From positions 384,547 through 448,546 of the forward strand of contig NZ_BMYK01000003.1 in assembly GCF_014652235.1 (NCBI RefSeq): 64,000 bases of DNA, written 5' to 3'. The notes under the pieces are model-generated. The model did not search any database, was not told where the DNA came from, and was given only the letters and a program-made list of their open reading frames with translations. Position 1 is the stretch's first letter; each line of letters starts with the position of its first letter. The stretch comes from Pseudorhodoferax aquiterrae (lineage in GTDB: Bacteria > Pseudomonadota > Gammaproteobacteria > Burkholderiales > Burkholderiaceae_C). Made by a program: the position numbers and the translations under genes. Shown one piece after another: positions 27,893-36,432 of the stretch.

Positions 27893-29560
27893 ATGCCCCT
27901 GCGCCTTTCCGAGATCAAGCTGCCGCTGGACCACGATGCCGCGGCACTGGCCAACGCCATCGCCCGCAAGCTGGATCTGCCGCCCGCCGCCATCGCCGGC
28001 CACACCGTCCACAAACGCAGCTTCGACGCGCGCAAGGCCGAGCTGCTGCGCGTGTACATCGCCGACGTGGCGCTCGCCGACGGCCGGGACGAGGCCGCCG
28101 TGCTGGCGCGGCTGGCCGGCGATCCGCATGTGGCGCCCACGCCCGACATGGCCTGGCACCCGCCCGTGCAGCGCGCGCAGCCGCCCCAGCTGCGCCCCGT
28201 GGTCGTGGGCTTCGGCCCCTGCGGCATCTTCGTCGCGCTGGCGTTGGCGCAGATGGGCCTGGCGCCCATCGTGCTGGAGCGCGGCAAGGCGGTGCGCGAA
28301 CGCACGCAGGACACCTGGGACCTCTGGCGCCGGCGCGAACTGCACCCCGAATCCAATGTGCAGTTCGGCGAAGGCGGCGCCGGCACCTTCTCCGACGGCA
28401 AGCTGTACAGCCAGATCAAGGACCCGCGCTTCCTCGGCCGCAAGGTGCTCGAGGAATTCGTCAAGGCCGGTGCCCCCGAGGAAATCCTGTGGGAAGCCCA
28501 CCCCCACATCGGCACCTTCCGGCTCGTGAAGATGGTGGAGAACATGCGGGCCGACATCCTCGCGCTGGGCGGCGAGATCCGCTTCCAGCACAAGGTGGAG
28601 GACATCGTGGTCGAGAACGGCCGGCTGCGCAGCCTGGTCGTGTTGAACCAGGCCAGCGGCGCCACCTACGAACAGCGCGCGGACCATGTGGTCATGGCGC
28701 TGGGCCACAGCGCGCGCGACAGCTTCGAGATGCTGCACCGGCGCGGCGCGCCCATGGAGGCCAAGCCCTTCTCGATCGGTTTTCGCGCCGAACACCCGCA
28801 AAGCCTGGTCGACCGCGCGCGCTGGGGTCGCCATGCGGGCCACCCGGACCTGGGCGCGGCGGAGTACCGGCTCGTGCACCACGCCAGCAATGGCCGCTCG
28901 GTCTACAGCTTCTGCATGTGCCCGGGCGGCACCGTGGTCGCCGCGACGAGCGAGCCGGGACGCGTGGTCACCAACGGCATGAGCCAGTACTCGCGCGCCG
29001 AGCGCAATGCCAATTCGGGCATCGTGGTGGGCATCACGCCGGCGGACTTCCCGACGGAGTACCGGCATCTGGACGTGCCGGCCTCGGCCCAGGGCAAGCC
29101 GCATCCGCTGGCCGGCGTCGAGCTGCAACGCCGACTGGAGACCGCCGCCTTCGTGCTGGGCGGCGGCGACTACAGCGCACCGGGCCAGCTCATGGGCGAT
29201 TTCCTGGCCGGCCGGCCTTCGACGCAGTTCGGCGCGGTGCAGCCCAGCTACAAACCCGGCGTGCACCTGACGGACCTGTCCGGCGTGCTGCCCGACTACG
29301 CCATCGCCGCGATGCGCGAGGCCTTCCCGGCCTTCGCGCGCAAGATCCCCGGCTACGACCTGCCCGATGCCGTGCTGACCGGTGTGGAGACGCGCACCTC
29401 GGCGCCCGTGCGCATCGCGCGCGACCCCGACACACTGCAGTGCGAGGGCCTGGCAGGCCTGTACCCCGCCGGCGAGGGCGCGGGCTATGCGGGCGGCATC
29501 CTGTCGGCCGGCGTGGACGGGCTCAAGGTCGCCGAAGCCGTGGCCAAGGCGATGGCGTGA
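27893..29560 (+). CDS. FAD-dependent dehydrogenase of the COG2509 type
   Basis: 555-residue flavoprotein. The N-terminal 95 residues form a small alpha/beta domain (LRLSEIKLPLDHDAAAL and HKRSFDARKAELLRVY) typical of this family. VVVGFGPCGIFVALALAQMG (about 103-122) is the dinucleotide fold, followed by ERGKAV and QFGEGGAGTFSDGKL, which contacts FAD. A late PAGEGAGYAGGILSAGVDGLK closes the FAD site. The reaction is unknown for the family; it is widespread in bacteria. The ATG at 27893 was chosen because it fits the conserved N-terminus; the frame is open upstream through the LysR gene's antisense. Confidence 0.9.
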   Translation: MPLRLSEIKLPLDHDAAALANAIARKLDLPPAAIAGHTVHKRSFDARKAELLRVYIADVALADGRDEAAVLARLAGDPHVAPTPDMAWHPPVQRAQPPQLRPVVVGFGPCGIFVALALAQMGLAPIVLERGKAVRERTQDTWDLWRRRELHPESNVQFGEGGAGTFSDGKLYSQIKDPRFLGRKVLEEFVKAGAPEEILWEAHPHIGTFRLVKMVENMRADILALGGEIRFQHKVEDIVVENGRLRSLVVLNQASGATYEQRADHVVMALGHSARDSFEMLHRRGAPMEAKPFSIGFRAEHPQSLVDRARWGRHAGHPDLGAAEYRLVHHASNGRSVYSFCMCPGGTVVAATSEPGRVVTNGMSQYSRAERNANSGIVVGITPADFPTEYRHLDVPASAQGKPHPLAGVELQRRLETAAFVLGGGDYSAPGQLMGDFLAGRPSTQFGAVQPSYKPGVHLTDLSGVLPDYAIAAMREAFPAFARKIPGYDLPDAVLTGVETRTSAPVRIARDPDTLQCEGLAGLYPAGEGAGYAGGILSAGVDGLKVAEAVAKAMA

Positions 29561-29571
29561 GCGCAGCGCCG

Positions 29572-29634
29572 GGCCGCCCCCAGCCAGCTCGCTGCTGCCC
29601 CATGGGGGGACAGGCCGCAAGCCGAAGGGGGCCG
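29572..29634. repeat. GC-rich intergenic repeat element (copy 2, variant)
   Basis: Read on the minus strand it has CCCCCCATGGGG, a GC-rich arm and CTGGCTGGGGG, the same layout as the element at 9797-9843 but with changed bases. It fills the space between the FAD dehydrogenase stop and the GTG of the MBL gene. Confidence 0.4.
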
Positions 29635-29636
29635 CA

Positions 29637-30662
29637 GTGAGCGGCGCGCCGCGCGGCGCCGACGGCCGGTTCCGTAACACCGAGGCCTTCGAGCCCCGCG
29701 GCCTGGCCGACGTGCTGCGCTGGCAATGGCAGGCCCGGCGCGAACAGCAGGCCGCAGCACAGCCCACGCCGACCCAGCCTGCCGACCTCGACTTCCTCGC
29801 GCGCAACCGCGGCGGCGCGATCGGCCCGGCCGTGACCTGGCTGGGCCACGCCAGCGTGCTCGCCCAGTTCGGCGGCGTGAACCTGCTGACCGACCCGCAT
29901 TGCAGCCACCGTGCCTCGCCGTTCTCGTTCACCGGCCCGCAGCGCGCGCAGCCTGCCGCCATCGCGCCGCAGGACATGCCGCCCATCGACCTCGTGCTGG
30001 TCTCGCACAACCACTACGACCACCTCGACGTCGCCACCGTGCAGGCGCTCGCGCGCCAGCCCGGCGGGCCGCCGCTGTTCGTCGTGCCGCTGGGCCTGAA
30101 GACCTGGTTCGCGCGCCGCGGCATCGCCGAGGTGCTGGAACTGGACTGGTGGCAGACCGCGCTGGCGCGCGGCGTGGAGCTCACGCTGACGCCCGTGCGC
30201 CACTGGTCCTCGCGCACGCTGGGCGACCGCATGGCCTCGCTGTGGGGCGGCTTCGCCGTGCTGGCGCCCGACATGCACCTGTACTTCGGCGGCGACACGG
30301 GCTATTCGCCGAGCAACTTCATCGACACGCGCGCGCACTTCGCCGGGCGCCAGAGTGCGGCGCACGGCGGCGGCTTCGACCTCGCGCTGCTGCCCATCGG
30401 CGCCTACGAGCCGCGCTGGTTCATGGCGCCCCAGCATGTGAACCCCGAGGAATCGGTGCGCATCCACCAGGAGCTCGGCGCCAAGCGCTCGCTGGGCATC
30501 CACTGGGGCACCTTCAAGCTGACCAACGAGCCGCTGGACGAACCGCCGCGCAAGCTGGCCGAGATGCTCCGCACCGCGGGCCTCACGGCGCAGGACTTCT
30601 GCGTGACGGCCATCGGCGAAACCCTGCGGCTCGCGCCGCGCACTCCCCTGCCTCCACCATGA
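29637..30662 (+). CDS. MBL-fold metallo-hydrolase (RomA/NAPE-PLD-like, COG2220)
   Basis: 341-residue metallo-beta-lactamase-fold protein. TWLGHASVL, then LLTDPHCSHRASPFSFTGPQR, SHNHYDHLD (the HxHxDH metal site), PVRHWSSRT, YFGGDTGYS and PIGAYEPRWFM follow the order of the UlaG/RomA/N-acyl-phosphatidylethanolamine phospholipase D group. No signal peptide. The substrate in bacteria is not settled. A GTG at 29637 is the only reasonable start because the DGRFRNT N-terminal motif follows; the upstream part of the frame runs through the repeat. It overlaps the next gene by four bases. Confidence 0.88.
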   Translation: MSGAPRGADGRFRNTEAFEPRGLADVLRWQWQARREQQAAAQPTPTQPADLDFLARNRGGAIGPAVTWLGHASVLAQFGGVNLLTDPHCSHRASPFSFTGPQRAQPAAIAPQDMPPIDLVLVSHNHYDHLDVATVQALARQPGGPPLFVVPLGLKTWFARRGIAEVLELDWWQTALARGVELTLTPVRHWSSRTLGDRMASLWGGFAVLAPDMHLYFGGDTGYSPSNFIDTRAHFAGRQSAAHGGGFDLALLPIGAYEPRWFMAPQHVNPEESVRIHQELGAKRSLGIHWGTFKLTNEPLDEPPRKLAEMLRTAGLTAQDFCVTAIGETLRLAPRTPLPPP

Positions 30663-31276
30663 TCCACGACGACCTGCACTCCTACGAACCGCGCTCGGGC
30701 CATGACCTGCCACACGACCCGTTCAATGCCATCGTCGGGCCGCGGCCGATCGGCTGGGTGTCCACGCGCAGCGCGGCGGGACTCGTGAACCTCGCGCCCT
30801 ACAGCTTCTTCAACGCCTTCAACTACGTGCCGCCCATCGTGGGCTTCGCGAGCATCGGCCGCAAGGATTCACTGGCCAACGTGGAGCAGACCGGCGAGTT
30901 CGTCTGGAACCTGGCCACGCGCCCACTGGCCGAGGCCATGAACGCGAGCTGCGCGGCCGTGCCGCCCGAAGTGAACGAGTTCGAACTGGCCGGCCTCACC
31001 CCCGTGCCGTCCGTGCGCGTCGCCCCGCCGCGCGTGGGCGAAAGTCCCGTGGCCTTCGAATGCAAGCTGTCGCAGCTGATCCGGCTGCAGGGCGCCGACG
31101 GCCAGGCCGTGGACACCTGGCTGGTGCTGGGCGAGGTGGTGCAGGTGCACATCGCGCGCACGCTGCTCAAGGACGGCATCTACGACACGGCCGCCGGCCA
31201 GCCCATCCTGCGCGGTGGCGGCCCGGCCGACTACTTCGGGCTGGGCGAGAAGTTCCTGATGCGCAGGCCGCGCTGA
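30659..31276 (+). CDS. Flavin reductase-like domain protein (second copy)
   Basis: 205-residue FMN-binding split-barrel protein. FNAIVGPRPIGWVSTRSAAGLVNLAPYSFFNAF, a GFAS segment, ETGEFVWNLATRPLAEAMN and PPRVGESPVAFECKL match the family, with the same PPRxxESPVAFEC pattern as the protein at 19634. The start ATG overlaps the MBL gene stop (ATGA), so both are produced together. It is followed by a bidirectional-looking terminator. A role in flavin reduction or related redox chemistry is inferred from the family only. Confidence 0.88.
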   Translation: MIHDDLHSYEPRSGHDLPHDPFNAIVGPRPIGWVSTRSAAGLVNLAPYSFFNAFNYVPPIVGFASIGRKDSLANVEQTGEFVWNLATRPLAEAMNASCAAVPPEVNEFELAGLTPVPSVRVAPPRVGESPVAFECKLSQLIRLQGADGQAVDTWLVLGEVVQVHIARTLLKDGIYDTAAGQPILRGGGPADYFGLGEKFLMRRPR

Positions 31277-31280
31277 AATG

Positions 31281-31304
31281 CAAAGAGCCGCCCGAAGGCG
31301 GCTC
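31281..31304 (-). terminator. Rho-independent terminator, copy A
   Basis: GAGCCGCC (31285-31292), loop CGAA, GGCGGCTC (31297-31304): a perfect 8-bp stem. On the minus strand TTT follows, so it ends the DUF4148 transcript; it can also stop the plus-strand flavin-reductase operon ending at 31276. An identical 27-base copy is at 31812-31835. Confidence 0.75.
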
Positions 31305-31325
31305 CTTGCATGGGAGAAACGAAGC

Positions 31326-31637
31326 TCAGACTTCGCCGCCCACTTGCTGGCCGTGGCGCACGGCGTAGACGGCTTCGGCACGCACGGCGTCGCGGCTCAA
31401 GGTGCTCTTGGCGGTGGCGACCGCACCGGTGTCGGCGCCTTCGCCGTACTCGGGCAGCGTGCCGTTGCGCTCGGCCTGCAGGTACTCGGCACGCACGGCG
31501 TCGCGGGACAGGCCGCTCACGGTGCTGGAGACTTGCGGCACGTAGCCGACTTCACCGCTGATGTTGTCGCCCGCGAAGCTGGGGGCGGCAGCGAAACCGG
31601 CGGCGGCGATCAGGGCGGAGGCGAGGAGCTTGTTCAT
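31326..31637 (-). CDS. DUF4148 exported protein
   Basis: 103-residue small secreted protein. A Sec signal peptide (LLASALIAAAGFAAAPSFAGD, cleavage near residue 23) is followed by an 80-residue DUF4148 region with two copies of LSRDAVRAE, at about 43 and 80. DUF4148 proteins are abundant in Burkholderiales; their function is unknown, and they are often stress- or redox-responsive. Shine-Dalgarno AAAGGA precedes the ATG. The gene stands alone between terminator copy A and the htpX terminator, so it is monocistronic. Confidence 0.9.
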   Translation of the reverse strand: MNKLLASALIAAAGFAAAPSFAGDNISGEVGYVPQVSSTVSGLSRDAVRAEYLQAERNGTLPEYGEGADTGAVATAKSTLSRDAVRAEAVYAVRHGQQVGGEV

Positions 31638-31705
31638 GATGGATTCCTTTCAACGGTGGACGGGACTTCTCAGTCGGCGGGGCTGGACACCATGTCTGCC
31701 CCGTC

Positions 31706-31736
31706 TCGATGAGTCGTCTTGCATGCGTCTCATCGA
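31706..31736. repeat. Inverted repeat upstream of the DUF4148 gene
   Basis: TCGATGAG (31706-31713) and CTCATCGA (31729-31736) are exact reverse complements with a 15-base spacer, 69 bases before the DUF4148 start. It is a candidate operator; nothing else is seen in the 218-base gap apart from the terminator copy B. Confidence 0.45.
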
Positions 31737-31811
31737 TGGGTTGAATTGTGGAAGTCGCAGCACAAAAGAAAAACCGGCCTTCGCGCAATGGATCGTTTCC
31801 TTTGCAGAAAC

Positions 31812-31835
31812 AAAAGAGCCGCCCGAAGGCGGCTC
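31812..31835 (-). terminator. Rho-independent terminator of htpX, copy B
   Basis: Perfect 8-bp stem GAGCCGCC (31816-31823) and GGCGGCTC (31828-31835) with the tetraloop CGAA, followed on the minus strand by TTTTGTTT. It begins 21 bases after the htpX stop. Confidence 0.85.
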
Positions 31836-31855
31836 CTTGGCGGGGGACACGCGGC

Positions 31856-32728
31856 TTATTGCGCGTTCTGCAGCGCGGCGATGCGCTGTTCGATCGGCGG
31901 GTGCGTCGAGAACAGCTGGCCGATGCCACCGGCGATGCCGAAGGCCGCCACGCTCTTGGGCAGCTCGCCCGTGTGCAGGCCGCCCAGGCGGGCCAGCGCG
32001 TTGATCATGGGCTGCTTGCGGCCCATGAGCTGGGCGGCGCCCGCGTCGGCACGGAACTCGCGCTGGCGCGAGAACCAGGCCACGATGATGGCGGCCAGGA
32101 AGCCGAGCACGATGTCCAGCACGATGGTGGTGACCCAGTAGCCGATGCCGGGGCCCGAGTTCTCGTTGTCGCCGCGGCGCAGGAAGCTGTCCACCGCATA
32201 GCCGATCACGCGCGAGAGGAACACGACGAAGGTGTTCATCACGCCCTGGATCAGCGTCATGGTGACCATGTCGCCGTTGGCGATGTGCGCGACCTCGTGG
32301 CCGATCACGGCCTCGACCTCTTCGCGCGTCATGTTCTGCAACAGGCCGGTGGACACCGCGACCAGCGCCGAGTTCTTGAACGCGCCGGTGGCGAAGGCGT
32401 TCGGGTCGCCCGGGAAGATGCCGACCTCGGGCATGCCGATGCCGGCCTTGTCGGCGAACTTGCGCACGGTCTCGACGATCCAGCGCTCGTCGGCCGAGCC
32501 CGTGCCGTCGATCACCTGCACGCCCGAGCTCCACTTGGCCACGGGCTTGCTGATCAGCAGCGAGATGATGGCGCCGCCGAAGCCCATGATCAGCGCGAAA
32601 CCGAGCAGCGCGCCGAGGTTCAGGCCATTGGCGGTGAGGTAGCGGTTGACGCCGAGCAGGCTGGCGACGACGCCCAGCACCACCACGACGGCGAGGTTGG
32701 TCAGGACAAACAGGACGATGCGTTTCAT
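31856..32728 (-). CDS. htpX: Membrane zinc metalloprotease HtpX
   Basis: Inner-membrane M48 protease for misfolded membrane proteins, acting alongside FtsH. The 290 residues have two N-terminal transmembrane helices (4-25 and 37-60), the zinc motif HEVAH (144-148), two further membrane segments (about 155-215) and the downstream third-ligand EFRADAGAA region. The frame opens at 32752, but the ATG at 32728 ([11 protein letters not shown]) is the family start. It is preceded by a near-perfect sigma-32 promoter at 32776-32803 and followed by a strong terminator, so it is a monocistronic heat-shock gene. Confidence 0.96.
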   Translation of the reverse strand: MKRIVLFVLTNLAVVVVLGVVASLLGVNRYLTANGLNLGALLGFALIMGFGGAIISLLISKPVAKWSSGVQVIDGTGSADERWIVETVRKFADKAGIGMPEVGIFPGDPNAFATGAFKNSALVAVSTGLLQNMTREEVEAVIGHEVAHIANGDMVTMTLIQGVMNTFVVFLSRVIGYAVDSFLRRGDNENSGPGIGYWVTTIVLDIVLGFLAAIIVAWFSRQREFRADAGAAQLMGRKQPMINALARLGGLHTGELPKSVAAFGIAGGIGQLFSTHPPIEQRIAALQNAQ

Positions 32729-32775
32729 GGGTTCTCCGGGGGCGCCCTTCAATCAAAGTGGGGGGACGGTTGCGC

Positions 32776-32803
32776 ACATGGGGGCAGTGTGCACAACCTC
32801 AAG
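32776..32803 (-). promoter_or_regulatory. Sigma-32 (heat-shock) promoter of htpX
   Basis: On the minus strand CTTGAG (32803-32798) and CCCCATGT (32783-32776) are 14 bases apart. The consensus is CTTGAA, 13-15 bases, CCCCATNT, so the -10 is perfect and the -35 has one mismatch. The -35 overlaps the stop codon of the upstream DUF3025 gene. The start would be near 32770, leaving a leader of about 40 bases. Confidence 0.75.
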
Positions 32804-33566
32804 CCGCGCCTGGCAATGTCCTTTGTTCTCGTACGTCTGAACACGGGGCGCGGCGAAAGACAAACGGGTCATCATAGAAGGATTCGTGTGCGTTCCCTGC
32901 GCACCACCCTGGTACGCCGAGCACCGGCAGCGGTGCGAAGGGCTTGGCCTCCCACGCGTCGGCAGCGATGGAAGCGGCCAGCCAGCGGTCGATGTCCGCT
33001 ATCGAATCAAGAGCTTTCGGAGCCGCCAGCACGTGGGCGGTGAGGGGCTTGCGCGGGTGCTGGAGCTGCTCCAGCAAGCCGTGACCGAAGACCAGCAGGC
33101 GGGCCTGGGACCACAGCGCACGGCGCGTGACGAAAAGGCCGCGCCAGTCGCGCGCGCGCAGCGCATCCCACATGCTGCGTGGGGCCAACAGCAGCGCGCC
33201 GTTCTCGTCGAACAGCGTCAGCGCGTCGCGCAGGGGGCCGCGCCGCGAGTCTGCACCGCGCCGGGCGATCTCGGCTGCGTGCAGCGCGTTGAAGCGCCAC
33301 TTCGTGCGCGGAAAGTGCAGCCACGACAGGCCATTGAGCAGGTCGTGCAGGTTCTCGCGCGTGGGGCACAGGCGCTGCGCGTGCAGCAGCGCCTCGTAGC
33401 CCTGGCCCGCGGACAGCGACTGCTGCGGCACGAAGCGGGGCTGGTCCGTGCCGGCGACGGCGTTCAGGGCCGCGTGCAATGGCAGGCCCTGACCCCTGGC
33501 GTTCTCGAGCGCGTGCCCCTGCGCGGCGTAGGGCTGCAGCCAGGGCCGGGACCAGTCCAGGCTCAC
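32799..33566 (-). CDS. DUF3025 domain-containing protein
   Basis: 255-residue protein of the DUF3025 family, function unknown. It has the conserved FVPQQSLSAGQGYEALL, LHDLLNGLSWLHFPRTKWRFNALHAAEI and LFDENGALLLAPRSMWDALRARDWRGLF blocks, and a C-terminal LPVLGVPGWCAGNAHESFYDD segment. No membrane segment. The start is a GTG at 33566, overlapping the NYN gene stop by four bases (GTGA); no ATG is available in frame before the conserved region. It is the last gene of pyrC-NYN-DUF3025. Confidence 0.82.
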   Translation of the reverse strand: MSLDWSRPWLQPYAAQGHALENARGQGLPLHAALNAVAGTDQPRFVPQQSLSAGQGYEALLHAQRLCPTRENLHDLLNGLSWLHFPRTKWRFNALHAAEIARRGADSRRGPLRDALTLFDENGALLLAPRSMWDALRARDWRGLFVTRRALWSQARLLVFGHGLLEQLQHPRKPLTAHVLAAPKALDSIADIDRWLAASIAADAWEAKPFAPLPVLGVPGWCAGNAHESFYDDPFVFRRAPCSDVREQRTLPGAA

Positions 33567-34438
33567 GCCGGGTCGGGTGCCCAGCGCAGCTTGCGCGGCT
33601 GCGCCTGCGGCGTGAGTTCCACGCCGGGCACGTGCTTCTTGAGAAACTTGGACATCACGGCCTGGCGGCCCAGCAGCTTGGCCTCGCGCAGGCGCTTGGC
33701 GACTTCGCCGAAGTCGACCTCCTGGCCGTCGGCCACGCCCGGCAGTTCGCGCAGCAGGGCCTGCACGCGCTCGCTGAGCTCGGCTTCCTTGGCGGCGGCG
33801 GCAGCTGCACGGGCCGAGACCGCGGCCGCCTCGGGGGCCGTCGCCGGTGCAGACGCTGGCGCTGGCGCCGGCGCGGGCGCCGCTTCCACCACGGCCTTGG
33901 CGGCGCTCTTGCGGGCCGGCGTCTTCCGCGCGGCCGCCTTGCGCACCGGCGCGGGCGCCTCGACCGGTGCGGCGACCGCCACGACGCTGGCCGCCGCGCT
34001 GCGCCGCGCGCCGAGCAACACCACCTCGTCGTAGAAGCCGTGCACCTCGGGCGACATCTTGTTGGCCTGCGAGAAGCAGACCGTTCGCACGCCGCGCTCG
34101 CGCAGCCGCAGCACCAGCGGCGCGAAGTCCGCGTCGCCCGTGCCGATGGCCAGCACGCCCGGCTGGTATTGGGCGCACAGGTCCATGGCGTCCACGGCCA
34201 GGGCCATGTCGGTGGTGTTCTTGGCCAGCGGCAGGTTCACGCAGAGGTGGAAGGCGTACTCGCGCAGCACGCCGGCCAGGCCCCTGAGGTTTTCGGCGCT
34301 GCCATAGGCGCGGCGGACCGCCACCGGCCCGGCCAGCTGCGTCAGGTGCCGCACGGCCTGGGCCACCATCTCGGGTGCCGACAGGTTGTCGGCATCGATG
34401 AGCAGGACGACCGGGCCCGCAGGCACCACCGTGCTCAT
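33563..34438 (-). CDS. NYN-domain (LabA/PIN-like) putative RNase with C-terminal OST-HTH-like domain
   Basis: 291 residues. Residues 8-145 form a NYN domain: [11 protein letters not shown] supplies the first acidic residues (Asp15, Asp17), and [12 protein letters not shown] and [19 protein letters not shown] the others, as in LabA/MARF1-type nucleases. Residues 150-220 are a low-complexity Ala/Pro/Lys linker. Residues 222-285 ([46 protein letters not shown]) resemble an OST-HTH/LOTUS RNA-binding domain. The start overlaps pyrC by four bases (ATGA). RNA cleavage is inferred, not shown; the target is unknown. Confidence 0.85.
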   Translation of the reverse strand: MSTVVPAGPVVLLIDADNLSAPEMVAQAVRHLTQLAGPVAVRRAYGSAENLRGLAGVLREYAFHLCVNLPLAKNTTDMALAVDAMDLCAQYQPGVLAIGTGDADFAPLVLRLRERGVRTVCFSQANKMSPEVHGFYDEVVLLGARRSAAASVVAVAAPVEAPAPVRKAAARKTPARKSAAKAVVEAAPAPAPAPASAPATAPEAAAVSARAAAAAAKEAELSERVQALLRELPGVADGQEVDFGEVAKRLREAKLLGRQAVMSKFLKKHVPGVELTPQAQPRKLRWAPDPA

Positions 34439-35478
34439 GCGAGGACCCGCCACGGCAGCACCTCGCCCGCGCGCAGCGGCTTGAGGTTGGCCTCGCCGTA
34501 GACGTAGCTGTCGGGCACCGTCCACTCCTCGCGCCGCAAGGTCACGGTGCCCTGGTTGCGCGGCAGGCCGTAGAAGTCGGCGCCGTGGAAGCTCATGAAG
34601 CCTTCCAGCTTGTCCAGCGCCCCGGCCTTGTCGAAGGCCTCGGCGTACATCTCCAGCGCCGCATGCGCGGTGTAGCAGCCCGCGCAACCCGTGGCGTGCT
34701 CCTTGAGGTGCGCCGCATGCGGCGCGCTGTCGGTGCCCGCGAAGAACTTGGGACTGCCGCTGGTGGCGGCCTCGACCAGTGCCACACGGTGCGTCTCGCG
34801 CTTGAGCACGGGCAGGCAGTAGTAATGCGGACGGATGCCGCCCGTGAAGATGGCGTTGCGGTTGTACAGCAGGTGGTGCGCCGTGATGGTGGCGGCGGTG
34901 TTGGCATCGGCGCTGCCCACGTACTGCGCGGCCTCGCGCGTGGTGATGTGCTCCATGACGATCTTGAGCCCGGGGAAATCGCGGCGCAACGGGATCAGCT
35001 GCTGGTCGATGAAGGCGGCCTCGCGGTCGAACAGGTCCACGCTCTGGTCGGTCACCTCGCCGTGCACGAGCAAGAGCATGCCCTCGCGCTGCATGGCTTC
35101 GAGCACGGGGTAGACCGTGCGCAGCCCGGTCACGCCCGCATCGCTGTTGGTGGTGGCCCCGGCCGGGTACAGCTTGGCCGCCACGACACCGGCCGCACGC
35201 GCACGGCCGATCTCTTCGGGCGCGATCTGGTCCGTGAGGTACAGCGTCATGAGCGGCTCGAAGGCCGCGCCCTGCGGCAGGGCCGCCAGGATGCGCCCGC
35301 GGTAGGCCACGGCCTGGTCGGTCGTGGTGACGGGCGGGCGCAGGTTGGGCATGACGATGGCGCGCGCGAACTGCGCGGCGCTGTGCGGCACCAGCGTGCG
35401 CAGCACTTCGCCGTCGCGCAGGTGCAGGTGCCAATCGTCGGGGCGGGTCAGCGTCAGGGTGTCGGTGGTGGCTTGCAT
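34435..35478 (-). CDS. pyrC: Dihydroorotase (class II)
   Basis: Zinc amidohydrolase that cyclises carbamoyl-aspartate to dihydroorotate in pyrimidine synthesis. The 347 residues match E. coli PyrC (348). Visible are HxH (His17, His19 in DWHLHL), the carbamylated Lys102 in [11 protein letters not shown], His in LLVHGEV and MEHITT, and a late [10 protein letters not shown]. It is the first gene of a minus-strand operon in which each gene overlaps the next by four bases (NYN, DUF3025). It is divergent from the IclR gene. Confidence 0.97.
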   Translation of the reverse strand: MQATTDTLTLTRPDDWHLHLRDGEVLRTLVPHSAAQFARAIVMPNLRPPVTTTDQAVAYRGRILAALPQGAAFEPLMTLYLTDQIAPEEIGRARAAGVVAAKLYPAGATTNSDAGVTGLRTVYPVLEAMQREGMLLLVHGEVTDQSVDLFDREAAFIDQQLIPLRRDFPGLKIVMEHITTREAAQYVGSADANTAATITAHHLLYNRNAIFTGGIRPHYYCLPVLKRETHRVALVEAATSGSPKFFAGTDSAPHAAHLKEHATGCAGCYTAHAALEMYAEAFDKAGALDKLEGFMSFHGADFYGLPRNQGTVTLRREEWTVPDSYVYGEANLKPLRAGEVLPWRVLA

Positions 35479-35530
35479 GGGGCGGATTCTCCCATCGCAC
35501 CTCCATGTGAAGGCGCGCCTCCATAGAATC

Positions 35531-35544
35531 GAACATCGATATTC
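35531..35544. promoter_or_regulatory. Near-palindrome upstream of IclR, candidate IclR operator
   Basis: GAACATCGATATTC is palindromic except at two positions (4 and 11). It lies 67 bases before the IclR start and shares ATCGATATTC with the near-palindrome at 42905-42918 in front of the peptide ABC operon. Confidence 0.5.
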
Positions 35545-35610
35545 ATAACAACGCAATCGCACGCACCGAGTTGGATCACCGATGCAACCCGGTGGTGCAT
35601 TCCAGACCCG

Positions 35611-36429
35611 ATGGCCACACGCAAGCCCACCGCGGCGCCCGCGCCCAAGGTCGACGAGGACAAGCCCGCCGACCCCCTGTTCAACCAGTCGCTGGAGAAG
35701 GGCCTGGCCGTGCTGCGCGCCTTCGACGCCTCGCACCGCACGCTGACGCTCGCGGAACTGGCCGAGCTGACCGGCATGACCAAGGGCTCGGCCCAGCGCA
35801 CCGTGCACACGCTGCAAGTGCTGGGCTACGTGGGCAAGCACCCGCGCACGCGGCGCTTCCAGCTGCTGCCGCGCGCCATGGAGATCGGCGCCAACTACCT
35901 CGTGGGCCATCCGCTGGTGCAGGTGTCGCACCCCTACCTGGCGCAGCTGACCCATGCCAGCGGCGAGACCGCCAACGTGACGGAGCCGGTGGGCACCGAC
36001 ATGCTCTACCTCGCGCAGCTCACGACCTCCAAGCACATCCCGGTGTTCACGCCCGTGGGCATGCGCATCCCCATGTACTGCAGCAGCTGCGGCCGGGCCT
36101 GGCTCAGCATGCTGCCGGACGAGCAGGTGCGCCAGATCCTGCAAACCTCGCCGCGCCCCGCGCGCACGCAGCACACGCTGACCGACGTGGATGCCATCCT
36201 CGAGCAGGTGCGCCAGTGCCGCCAGGTCGGCTACGCCACCAATAGCGAGGAGCTGTTCCTGGGCGACATGGGCCTGGCCGCGCCGCTGGTGGACCGCCAG
36301 GGCCAGCCCGTCGGCGCGCTGCACCTGTCGCCACCGACCAGCCGCTGGACCATGGAGGAGGCGCGCCAAAAGCTCGCGCCCATGCTGATCGAAAGCGCGC
36401 GGGCGATCTCGAGCACGATCGCGTTCTGA
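35611..36429 (+). CDS. IclR-family transcriptional regulator
   Basis: 272-residue regulator. Residues 24-90 form the winged helix ([45 protein letters not shown]), and 100-270 the IclR effector domain ([56 protein letters not shown]). A 20-residue basic/Pro-rich leader precedes the HTH. It is divergent from pyrC and convergent with the amidase at 36433. Candidate targets are itself and the peptide ABC operon, because both have the same operator-like element. Confidence 0.93.
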   Translation: MATRKPTAAPAPKVDEDKPADPLFNQSLEKGLAVLRAFDASHRTLTLAELAELTGMTKGSAQRTVHTLQVLGYVGKHPRTRRFQLLPRAMEIGANYLVGHPLVQVSHPYLAQLTHASGETANVTEPVGTDMLYLAQLTTSKHIPVFTPVGMRIPMYCSSCGRAWLSMLPDEQVRQILQTSPRPARTQHTLTDVDAILEQVRQCRQVGYATNSEELFLGDMGLAAPLVDRQGQPVGALHLSPPTSRWTMEEARQKLAPMLIESARAISSTIAF

Positions 36430-36432
36430 CGC

